Positions 14,540 through 20,640 of a DNA stretch of 21,237 nucleotides are shown piece after piece (position 1 is the first letter of the stretch; each line of letters opens with the position of its first letter). The stretch spans positions 1-21,237 of the forward strand of contig CAYINJ010000008.1 in assembly GCA_964364745.1 (NCBI GenBank), in the 5' to 3' direction. Under the pieces are notes generated by a model. It was not told the DNA's origin and ran no database searches. It saw nothing but the letters and a program-made list of their open reading frames with translations. This DNA comes from CAYINJ01 sp964364745 (GTDB taxonomy: Bacteria > Patescibacteriota > Patescibacteriia > JACRDY01). Both the position numbers and the translations under genes were made by a program.

Positions 14540-14627
14540 TTGACTTTTCAATCCCCCGTGATACGGTGGCGGTAGTCCTTTCCTAACGAAGCATTTGTCA
14601 CCTCATCAGCGAGGAAGGAGTCAACCC
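14540..14627 (+). promoter_or_regulatory. Promoter and SD-bearing leader of the 313-aa unknown gene
   Basis: TTGACT (14540-14545) with TACGGT 16 nt later is a plausible but weak promoter. The leader ends CACCTCATCAGCGAGGAAGGAG and then 7 nt to ATG 14628; GGAAGGAG is a strong SD. Confidence 0.45.
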
Positions 14628-15569
14628 ATGCCCCAGGATTTAGCCGCTTTGCGGCAAGACCGTGCTCGCCTCCGACGGGAAGCCGCCACCCTGGCTGAAG
14701 TGCAGCAGGCCAACGCAGAAGCCGGTGCTGCCAATCAAGCCGCTATCACCGCGGCCCTGCAAGCCGGTCACAGCACCGGTGACCGCTATCTCGATGTCGC
14801 GTTGCTGTTCGGCGACGCCGACCATGATGTCGGGTGCTATCAGGCGTTTGGCCGGGTGCTGGCTGATCAGGTCGGTCAGCTGATGATGGTCGTCACCACC
14901 GAAGTGGTCGGCGACGGCCCCCTGATCGAATACTTGCGACAGCCATCGACCGCTCGGCGTGATTTCATGCCGCCGCCCAGCCACGTCACCACGATCGAGC
15001 ACTTCATGGTCGGGCGGATCACCGGCGCGTCGCTTGATTGGCAGTTGGCAGCCGGGCAGGTGGTGTTGCCAGTCAACGAGTATGTGGTTGGCCGCGCCGA
15101 CGCCCACGAATTCCAAGTCCAGCCAGTGCCCTGGGCGCTACCCTTGGCCCAGCTCCGTTGGGCCCTGTTCGCCGGTGGCCGCGAACATCAGCCGACCGTG
15201 GCCGAGGCCCTGCTTCTGTCCTTTAGTATCGGTCTGGCCGATAGCACCATCACCATCATCATCGGTAACGCGGCCGTGGCCGACTGGTTCAGCACCGATT
15301 TGTTCCGCCCGCTGACGTACCTGGCCATCTGCCGTCAGTTGCAGATCCCGCCGGTCGTAAACGATGTGATCAGGCATGTCATCCAGAGGCGGCAGCAGGA
15401 ACTGCGGGAGATTCAAGGAACGTTGACTGATCGGCAGTCCTCTGGCCGGCAACAGGCCGATCAAGCCCAAGCCAGGTTGGCCGAGATCGAGACCGAATTG
15501 GCCGCGTTGGCAATGACTGGTACCGACGAAGATAGTCCGCCCCCAGTCGCTGCCAGCCAGGGGTCGTAA
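14628..15569 (+). CDS. Hypothetical protein with N- and C-terminal coiled coils (313 aa)
   Basis: I do not recognise this family. The start chosen is ATG 14628, 7 nt after GGAAGGAG; an upstream ATG at 14595 has no SD. Residues about 1-45 (MPQDLAALRQDRARLRREAA, then TLAEVQQANAEAGAANQAAI) and about 240-300 (RRQQELREIQGTLTDRQSSG, then AQARLAEIETELAALA) look like coiled coils. They flank a globular centre with LDVALLFGDADHDVGCYQAF and ALLLSFSIGLADSTITIIIG. There is no signal peptide. The tail is acidic and Pro-rich. It is flanked by its own promoter and a strong terminator, so it is a single-gene unit between the tRNA-Leu tail repeat and thyX. Its position beside a tRNA end could reflect insertion. 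Confidence 0.75.
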   Translation: MPQDLAALRQDRARLRREAATLAEVQQANAEAGAANQAAITAALQAGHSTGDRYLDVALLFGDADHDVGCYQAFGRVLADQVGQLMMVVTTEVVGDGPLIEYLRQPSTARRDFMPPPSHVTTIEHFMVGRITGASLDWQLAAGQVVLPVNEYVVGRADAHEFQVQPVPWALPLAQLRWALFAGGREHQPTVAEALLLSFSIGLADSTITIIIGNAAVADWFSTDLFRPLTYLAICRQLQIPPVVNDVIRHVIQRRQQELREIQGTLTDRQSSGRQQADQAQARLAEIETELAALAMTGTDEDSPPPVAASQGS

Positions 15570-15594
15570 CCCCCCGACCAAGAGTCACCAGCTA

Positions 15595-15625
15595 CCCCGC
15601 GCCCAAATAGGCGCGGGGCTGTTTT
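15595..15625 (+). terminator. Strong terminator after the 313-aa gene
   Basis: CCCCGCGCC (15595-15603) pairs with GGCGCGGGG (15610-15618) around CAAATA, followed by CTGTTTTT. Confidence 0.93.
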
Positions 15626-15781
15626 TATCACCTTTTATTGGCAATTTTTGGTTGTCACCAACCTATCCACAGACCAGGCGAAGTTTGTGGCGGTTTGTCA
15701 ATTATGTGGGGTGGCGATTCTTGGCCCAGGAGAGTAAGATACTGGCCGAGGGGACAATTATTTTCTCATCCACCTGACTCT

Positions 15782-16567
15782 ATGCACCGCGTCGAACCCC
15801 GCGTCTTCCTAATCGGCGAGACCAAACTAATCTCGGAGGGATTGAGTGAATACCTCAACTTTTTAGGCGTGCCGGAATGGGATACGAATGCGCCGAGCGA
15901 CATCGAAAAATTAACCGAAGTCATGGGGCGGATGTGCTACCGCAGTTTCAAGCCGGGCTTAAACCCCAATGTAACCAAAGTCCGCGAAGGCAGCGACAAG
16001 TACCTGGGCAATATTTTGAATACCAAGCACGGCTCGGTGATCGAGCACGGCGTCGTCAACTTTATCTTTGCCAACGTCTCCCGCGTCTTCACCCATGAGT
16101 TGGTCCGCCACCGGCAAGGGACGGCCATGTCGCAGGAAAGTTTGCGCTATGTCCGACTCGAAGACCTCGGCCAGTGGTTGCCCTCCGACTTCCGCAATGA
16201 TCCGGTAGTAGCCGAAAAGATGGCCAATGTCTTTAAGACGCTGGAACAGTTTCAAATTGAACTGGCCCAGCACTATGGTTTAGATAAAGAAGGGACAAAC
16301 TTCCATGTCAAAAAAACCATTACCTCGGCCATGCGCCGCGCCGCGCCGATTGGTCTGGCCACGGCCATCGGCTGGTCGGCCAACATCCGCTCATTGCGTT
16401 GGGTGATTGAAATGCGGACCGCGCCGGAAGCCGAAGAAGAAATTCGCTTGGTCTTCGGTAAAGTGGCCGAGATCGTCGTCAAGCGTTTCCCGAATTTGTT
16501 CCAGGACTTCACCGTCGAAATGGTGGATGGTTTGCCGTGGTTTAAAGCGGCCAATAGTAAGGTGTAG
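15782..16567 (+). CDS. thyX: Flavin-dependent thymidylate synthase ThyX (divergent motif)
   Basis: ThyX makes dTMP from dUMP with methylene-tetrahydrofolate, FAD and NADPH. I chose ATG 15782 (MHRVEPRVFLIGETKL, 261 residues); upstream ATGs in frame at 15638 and 15704 add residues with no family resemblance. No SD precedes it. The signature region reads RHRQGTAMSQESLRYVR, a variant of RHRxxSxNExSxRY with one extra residue before SQESLRY. I associate this form with a distinct ThyX branch. Other family parts are KHGSVIEHGVVNFIFANVSR and IRSLRWVIEMRTAPEAEEEI, with a conserved Arg for dUMP. No terminator with a clear T-run follows, so transcription may run into array 1. Confidence 0.92.
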   Translation: MHRVEPRVFLIGETKLISEGLSEYLNFLGVPEWDTNAPSDIEKLTEVMGRMCYRSFKPGLNPNVTKVREGSDKYLGNILNTKHGSVIEHGVVNFIFANVSRVFTHELVRHRQGTAMSQESLRYVRLEDLGQWLPSDFRNDPVVAEKMANVFKTLEQFQIELAQHYGLDKEGTNFHVKKTITSAMRRAAPIGLATAIGWSANIRSLRWVIEMRTAPEAEEEIRLVFGKVAEIVVKRFPNLFQDFTVEMVDGLPWFKAANSKV

Positions 16568-16641
16568 GCGGCGCGACGAGGGTCACCCTGCTGATCTTAG
16601 TGGATCGGCGAAAGGGGTTTTGTCAACCCGCCTATTAAATT
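16568..16641 (+). other. thyX to array 1 junction
   Basis: GGGTT-TTGTC-AACCC can form a 5-bp hairpin but has no T-run. CCTATTAAAT at 16631-16640 is AT-rich and could be a -10 box, but no -35 box fits. The promoter of array 1 is therefore unclear; read-through from thyX is possible. Confidence 0.4.
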
Positions 16642-16947
16642 GCTCGGACGAGTAGTCACTTGTCGCCAGGTGAGACGAAGAAGCAGATGTCCGAGCTGGT
16701 CAGGACCAAGGTCGGGCGAGAACCAATGTGCTCTGAAGTAGAGCGCTGTTCCAAGTGCCCGACCCAGCGGCTGATTGGGCGACTCCCCGTTGTTCTTCAC
16801 TGAACGACCACAACACTGCCCGATCACGAATGAATTGAGCGAGGCCGTCCGTGCTCTTTAGAAGAGCGACTATCTACATGCTCAATCGTCAGTGAATTGG
16901 ACGAAGGACACCGCGTTCTCCGTAGAGCGACCCAGCAACTGCCCAAT
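16642..16947 (+). ncRNA. Array 1: five tandem dumbbell units with paired 9-nt variable segments
   Basis: Each unit folds as outer stem, GA, N9, T, inner hairpin, GA, N9, T, outer stem. Units with their two variable segments (5' strand/3' strand): 16642-16696 GTAGTCACT/AGAAGCAGA; 16710-16764 GAACCAATG/TGTTCCAAG (second GA is GC); 16773-16825 CTCCCCGT/CCACAACAC (first segment 8 nt); 16834-16886 GGCCGTCCG/CTATCTACA; 16896-16947 AGGACACCG/CCCAGCAAC. The outer stems differ but pair: GCTCGGAC/GTCCGAGC, GGTCGGGC/GCCCGACC, GATTGGGC/GCCCGATC, ATTGAGC/GCTCAAT, ATTGGAC/GCCCAAT (one mismatch). The inner hairpins also covary. Reading frames across the array are not conserved. A terminator follows directly. 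Function as guide RNA is inferred from the shape and from arrays 2 and 3 beside the IS110-like gene. Confidence 0.85.
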
Positions 16948-16953
16948 CACCAG

Positions 16954-16985
16954 CCCGACGATCACTCGCCGGGTCTTTCTTTTTC
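16954..16985 (+). terminator. Terminator of array 1
   Basis: CCCGACGA pairs with TCGCCGGG (one mismatch) around TCAC, followed by TCTTTCTTTTT. It lies 6 nt after the last unit, showing that array 1 is transcribed on the plus strand. Confidence 0.8.
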
Positions 16986-16986
16986 T

Positions 16987-17323
16987 GTCATTGCGAGGAG
17001 CCCCGCTTAGCGGGGCAACGCGGCCTACCTGCCATGCCTTCGGCAGGCAGGCAATCCCAGCTAATTACGCCCCCTGCCGACTCTATGGCGGCCGCCCTCT
17101 TCTCTATGACGACGGCCCTCTTCTCTTGTCTGTCATCCCGATCCGCCCTGGGCGGAGAGGGATCTGAGTGACTACCCACGAAGATCCTGTTTGTTCCTCT
17201 TCAAACCATTCCCACGTAGATCCCTCCTCCCGCCAAGCGGGACTCGGGATGACAGGCGGGGAGGGAGAGGAATGGCATGGTCAATGTGCTCGTCCTGGGT
17301 TGCTTCGCTGCGCTCGCAATGAC
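16987..17323. repeat. Nested REP-like composite repeat
   Basis: The block opens with GTCATTGCGAG (16987-16997) and closes with its inverse CTCGCAATGAC (17313-17323). Nested inside is a second inverted pair, GTCATCCCGA (17132-17141) and TCGGGATGAC (17244-17253). Internal hairpins are GCCCCGC-TTA-GCGGGGC (17000-17016), CCGCC-CTG-GGCGG and TCCCGC-CAA-GCGGGA (17028-17042 offset within 17228-17242). No gene is seen. Such TCATTGCGAG and TCATCCCGA palindromes are widespread dispersed repeats in bacteria. This one lies between array 1 and the array 2 promoter. Confidence 0.8.
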
Positions 17324-17362
17324 AGGCGGAGAGCGACAAACAGGGATTAGGCAGTCACTCTC

Positions 17363-17390
17363 TTGACAATTCATCGCTATCTGATATAGT
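17363..17390 (+). promoter_or_regulatory. Promoter of array 2 and the IS110-like gene
   Basis: TTGACA (17363-17368), 16-nt spacer, TATAGT (17385-17390). A start near 17397 is about 14 nt before the outer stem of the first array 2 unit. No terminator with a clear T-run occurs between here and the IS110-like ATG at 18304, so one transcript can cover array 2, the gene and array 3. Confidence 0.8.
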
Positions 17391-17410
17391 AGCAAACTGA
17401 CCATGGTTTG

Positions 17411-18175
17411 GCCGATTTGGCGAGAGCCCACATGTCTTTGACGAGGAACCTCGTGCCGGATTGGCTAATTGATTTGAAAATGGGGTTGTTGACTGTCAGT
17501 GTGCTCTTCGGAGCGAGCACGTCACTAACGACTCCGGCTCTTTGACTGGTTAATGGGGGCGATAGCCAGGTTAGCCCCTCGGGGTTGATGGTTTGTGTGC
17601 CCCCGCTCTTTTTGGCGAAGCGACCGATCATAATCCCCCCGCCTCTGGCGGTGGGATGAATCAAGAACTGCTTCGCCAATCCTTTTGCTGGGCGAGAGAC
17701 GATGCGTACGTTGATTCGAAAGAATCGAGATTTGGAATGTCTCTCGTAGGTCCCTGTTTGGTGGCCGAACTTCGCAGTATTTCACCGAAAGTGACAGCGG
17801 TAGTGGCCACCAAGTCCTTATCACTGATGGCGAGACGATGTAGATAGTGCCCGCCAGGGCGATTCTCGTGTTGTCTCGCCCCTCTTCTCGTGGTCATGCC
17901 GTGGCCAAAAGAAGGGGGCGATGGTTTTGGTATCTGGGGTGTGCCAGATGATAGAAAAAATGCCCCCGACCTTTTGGTGGTTGTTGAACAGCGCTCTGAT
18001 CATAACGATCGAGACCAGAACTAACAACCGCCAGTCCTTTTTGGCGAAGTGACAGATGCTGTAACTCTTAAGTGAGTTGGGAGCGGCCGTACTTCGCCAG
18101 ACATTTTTCCGGGAAAGGCGGATCATGAATTAGCTCTATTTGATATAGAGTTGGGAAAGGAGATGCCCTTCCCGG
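17411..18175 (+). ncRNA. Array 2: eleven tandem dumbbell units upstream of the IS110-like gene
   Basis: Units, with 5'-strand/3'-strand variable segments: 17411-17465 GAGCCCACA/GGAACCTCG; 17482-17535 CTGTCAGTG/GCACGTCAC; 17555-17604 TAGCCAGGT/TGGTTTGTG; 17612-17679 CCGATCATA/ATCAAGAAC (long inner hairpin); 17693-17746 TGCGTACGT/GATTTGGAA; 17758-17813 ACTTCGCAG/CAGCGGTAG; 17829-17880 TGTAGATAG/TTCTCGTGT; 17914-17967 TGGTTTTGG/TAGAAAAAA; 17976-18032 ACAGCGCTC/GACCAGAAC; 18042-18099 CAGATGCTG/GAGCGGCCG (second GA is GG); 18109-18175 ATCATGAAT/GAAAGGAGA (both GA are GG). Model unit 17829: stem GGCGAGAC, GA, N9, T, GCCC-GCCA-GGGC, GA, N9, T, GTCTCGCC. Outer stems reach 9-11 bp (TTGGTGGCC/GGCCACCAA, TTGGCGAAGC/GCTTCGCCAA). 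Linkers are short and mostly T-rich (CCTTTT, CTCTTTTT), and a 33-nt linker at 17881-17913 can itself form a hairpin (CTTCT/AGAAG). Confidence 0.9.
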
Positions 18176-18303
18176 AAGTTCTTTGAAAGTATGATCGTGT
18201 ACCCCACGGCGTAGCCGGGGGCAAAGTGGCCTGTTTCACCCCGCCATCGGCGGGGCAAGCGGGTCGAAACCCATTCACCCCACACCTCAAAGGAGAAAAA
18301 CTA
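18176..18303 (+). promoter_or_regulatory. Structured leader and SD of the IS110-like gene
   Basis: After array 2 come hairpins ACCCC...GGGGG around GGC-GTA-GCC (about 18201-18222), CCCCGCC-ATC-GGCGGGG (18239-18255) and GGGT-CGA-AACCC. Then CACACCTC and AAAGGAG (18289-18295) stand 8 nt before ATG 18304. The CACC-then-AAGGAG ending matches the leaders at 7544 and 14600. No convincing separate promoter was found here. Confidence 0.5.
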
Positions 18304-19704
18304 ATGGGGCGAATCATTGGCATCAGACATCGAGTGAAGCAGACGGCGGCCGGCGAAGCCCGGCCGACCCAGGTGGTGATCATCGACGCTGATAGCGGCG
18401 AGGTGAGCGTCACCTATGATCTTGAGGACGAGACCGCCGAGCTGGATTTCGTTCTCGGCCGGTTCCCGACCAAGCGGCGCAAGGTAGTGGCCGACGACGA
18501 CCTGACCCAGTTCCGTGCCCACCAGGTCGATTGGCGGAGGATGAAGGTCGACGAGAAACCCGCGGACTTCCCCGTCGGCCAGACCTGTCAGATCGACAAG
18601 GTCTGGTTCGTGGCTACGAGAGTGCCGACCGAATTCGAGGGCCTTCAGCCCGGTGACCGGGTGGCGATGGTGCTTGGTGGATCGGGTGATTACCTGGCCT
18701 ATGCCTTGGCCCGGCGCTCAAGCGAGCTCGGTGCGGGCGGCATCTATCGTCTGCCGCCGTCGAAGTTGAAGCAACTTCGCGGGGACGCAGGACGCAAGGA
18801 TACCGATCGGGATGAGGATGCGGCACTGTTGGCCGCTCATTTCCGTCAGGCGCCCGAGGCCTTCCAGTCCGTCGGCCCGCGCGAAGCGGAGCTGATCCGG
18901 CTCCAGGTGAGCTGGCAGCAGACCGATGAGATTATGGCCGCGCGCATCGCCGCCGAGCAGCGCCTGTACCAGCTGGCCATCGGCATGATCTTCTGTGATC
19001 CGGAGGGGAAATATCCCGAAGGAGCGATCGAAAAACACTTCGCCCGGATCAAAGCCGCCGACCCCGGAGTTCAGGCGCTGATCAAGGAAGAGAAGAGGCG
19101 GTCGGCGGAGCTCGAACGGGTATTGGCCGACATGGACGTTTACACCACGCTGTTCGAGCCGATCGAGGGATGTGGCCCGCGGATTGCCGCGCGGCTGATC
19201 GCGGCCATCGGCTGCTCGGCTGGGCGGTTTGCCACCGCGGCCAAGCTGGTCGCCTATTGCGGCATGCACGTGCAGCCCGACGGGAAGTTTGTCCGTCGCC
19301 GCGTCGGTGCCGTGGCCAACTGGAGCGGGGGGGCGCGTCAGGCGTTCTACCTGCTGATGGATCAGTTCAACCGCCGCCCCGGTTCCGTCTGGGGCCAGAA
19401 GTTGCGGGAAAACAAAGTCCGGGCGCGTGGGCGTCATCCGTATCCGCTGCTGGTCACCAAAGACGGTGTGAGCTACGAGCTGCGGCCGGGGACGTTTGAG
19501 AAAAACGGCAACCAGTACACCTTCCAAACGGCCGGTGAGCCGGTAACCGTGACCGGGACGCTCAAGTACACCGACATCCACATCCACAAGATGGGGATGT
19601 GGCGGACGGGCACGCAGTTCGCTAAGTGGCTGTGGCGCGCATGGACGCGACTGGACCGCGCCGCCCAAGCCAAGACCAAAGTAAGCGACACCGCGGCCGC
19701 GTAG
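18304..19704 (+). CDS. IS110-like transposase-related protein, catalytic residues apparently lost, embedded in guide-like arrays
   Basis: The start is ATG 18304 (AAAGGAG 8 nt upstream), 466 residues against the usual 300-430 for IS110. The N-terminal region resembles the IS110 RuvC-like DEDD domain: RIIGIRHRV, then QVVIIDADSGEV; GDRVAMVLGGSGDYLAYALA (118-137) aligns with the family's vamEatG stretch; RKDTDRDEDAALLA (164-177) aligns with KtDxxDA. A helical linker (about 190-280) is followed by a Transposase_20-like domain (EPIEGCGPRIAARLIAAIG, GRFATAAKLVAYCGM, QPDGKFVRRRVG, SGGARQAFYLL). The expected first Asp is Arg/His (GIRHR), the Glu is Val/Leu, and the catalytic Ser of the SG motif appears as Asp326. 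A beta-rich insert (about 375-425) precedes the last helix (FAKWLWRAWTRL). It lies between arrays 2 and 3, with only 14 nt to array 3. Inferred role: an RNA-guided DNA-binding protein. A divergent but active recombinase remains possible. Confidence 0.82.
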   Translation: MGRIIGIRHRVKQTAAGEARPTQVVIIDADSGEVSVTYDLEDETAELDFVLGRFPTKRRKVVADDDLTQFRAHQVDWRRMKVDEKPADFPVGQTCQIDKVWFVATRVPTEFEGLQPGDRVAMVLGGSGDYLAYALARRSSELGAGGIYRLPPSKLKQLRGDAGRKDTDRDEDAALLAAHFRQAPEAFQSVGPREAELIRLQVSWQQTDEIMAARIAAEQRLYQLAIGMIFCDPEGKYPEGAIEKHFARIKAADPGVQALIKEEKRRSAELERVLADMDVYTTLFEPIEGCGPRIAARLIAAIGCSAGRFATAAKLVAYCGMHVQPDGKFVRRRVGAVANWSGGARQAFYLLMDQFNRRPGSVWGQKLRENKVRARGRHPYPLLVTKDGVSYELRPGTFEKNGNQYTFQTAGEPVTVTGTLKYTDIHIHKMGMWRTGTQFAKWLWRAWTRLDRAAQAKTKVSDTAAA

Positions 19705-19718
19705 TATCGCCAACATTT

Positions 19719-20605
19719 GAGGTGGTTGACGCAAAAACTGACTGACAACAGTCGATCGACCGGCTAGCCGCCTCGGACTTGGGTCTATCAGTATCAACCG
19801 ACGAAGAATTTGATGCCCCAAGGACAATCTTGGGACGAGAACGGAGTTGTCGGTTGATCATTTTCTTAGCGCCGGATAGCGCTCTTTCATAATACCAGCG
19901 GCGAGACCTTGATTAACCAGCGATGGTTGGAGGCCCTTGTACCGCCGGTCATTAAAGCCACCTGGCGAGACGATCAAGCTAGTGTCCCCCGGGACGTCGA
20001 GGGGATTGTCTCGCCCCTCTTTTGAAGCTCACCTAGCAGGGTGATCTGCAAAAGGGGAGTCGAAAGTGGGATTGACTTCAGTGGAGTCGACAGCTCATCT
20101 GTCTCCCCGTCATTTTGGCGGTCGTCGATCAGCCATGTGTCATTCGTGACGAATTTGGGTGTGGCTACCGTCAGCTCTTTTCACTAAACGGCGAGACGAG
20201 TGCGTTGTTGCCCCGCTTAGCTGGGCGTCCGGAGGCCTGTCTCGCCTTTGCTCTTTCAAACAGGTACTGGTGATTGAGGCTGGCTGTGTCTGACTCAAGA
20301 GTCAGGCGAAACCGCTAATAATCACCAAGCCACTTACCAGCGGCGAACTTTGTGCTAACCAGTAATGGTTGAGAGTTTTGGTGCCGCTGGTTTCAATCAC
20401 GAGCTGACGAGACGAGCCAAACACTGCTCATAGTGAGCGAATGGATGATTGTCTCGCCAGCACCGCACAATGAATGGGGGCGAGAAAAGCAGTATCCTCA
20501 ATGGATGATGTGGTACGTGCCCCCAGACCCTGTTTCGCCAGAGCAACACATTTAATGGGCGAGCTCATAGGTGTCTCATAGCGGACGAATGAGCGCGTGC
20601 TCATT
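19719..20605 (+). ncRNA. Array 3: twelve tandem dumbbell units downstream of the IS110-like gene
   Basis: Units, with 5'-strand/3'-strand variable segments: 19719-19774 CGCAAAAAC/TCGACCGGC; 19793-19858 AGAATTTGA/GAACGGAGT; 19894-19949 GACCTTGAT/AGGCCCTTG (second GA is GG); 19964-20015 TCAAGCTAG/CGAGGGGAT (GT); 20054-20108 AAGTGGGAT/CAGCTCATC; 20116-20173 TCAGCCATG/ATTTGGGTG; 20190-20246 GTGCGTTGT/CCGGAGGCC (GT); 20268-20327 GGCTGGCTG/AACCGCTAA; 20336-20391 ACTTTGTGC/GAGTTTTGG; 20404-20460 GCCAAACAC/ATGGATGAT; 20475-20525 GAAAAGCAG/TGTGGTACG; 20554-20605 GCTCATAGG/ATGAGCGCG. Examples of covarying outer stems: ATCAACCGAC/GTCGGTTGAT, ACCAGCGGC/GCCGCTGGT, TGGTGATT/AATCACCA, GGCGAGAC/GTCTCGCC. Inner loops include TTCG, GTAA and GCGA tetraloops. 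The first unit starts 14 nt after the gene's stop codon, so this array is probably co-transcribed with the gene. Two longer linkers hold hairpins (AGCGC/GCGCT at 19868-19883; TCACC/GGGTGA near 20029-20044). Confidence 0.9.
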
Positions 20606-20607
20606 AG

Positions 20608-20638
20608 CCCTGCCCTCACCGGCGGGGTGTTCTTTTTT
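20608..20638 (+). terminator. Terminator of array 3 and of the whole locus
   Basis: CCCTGCC pairs with GGCGGGG (one wobble) around CTCACC, followed by TGTTCTTTTTT. It lies 2 nt after the last unit and ends the transcript that starts near 17397. Confidence 0.88.
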
Positions 20639-20640
20639 AC

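Noticed and set aside
16642..16947. Integron attC sites (ATTGGGC...GCCCAAT looked like core sites)
   Set aside because: There are no cassettes between the sites, no integrase, and the other arrays lack the attC core bases; the stems vary freely.
16892..17167. ORF of 91 aa and other short ORFs across the arrays (16597-16827, 17377-17679, 17593-17847, 17821-18126, 20571-20861)
   Set aside because: They cross dumbbell units, terminators and REP-like repeats, have no SD or family resemblance, and the underlying conservation is at the level of stems, not codons.
18718..19827. Long minus-strand ORF (369 aa) opposite the IS110-like gene
   Set aside because: It is a GC-driven shadow of the real gene; its product shows no domain, whereas the plus-strand frame has clear IS110 motifs and an SD.
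16642..20605. CRISPR array
   Set aside because: There are no identical direct repeats of constant length with spacers of about 30 nt, and no cas genes; what recurs is a dumbbell fold with two 9-nt variable strands.
16642..20605. Tandem tRNA or tRNA-like genes
   Set aside because: There is no T-arm GTTCRA, no acceptor/discriminator layout, and only two stems per unit.
17363..20638. A simple, active IS110 insertion sequence
   Set aside because: One bridge RNA would be expected; here there are 23 units in the transcript, catalytic residues appear changed, and no target duplication or core dinucleotide boundary can be recognised.
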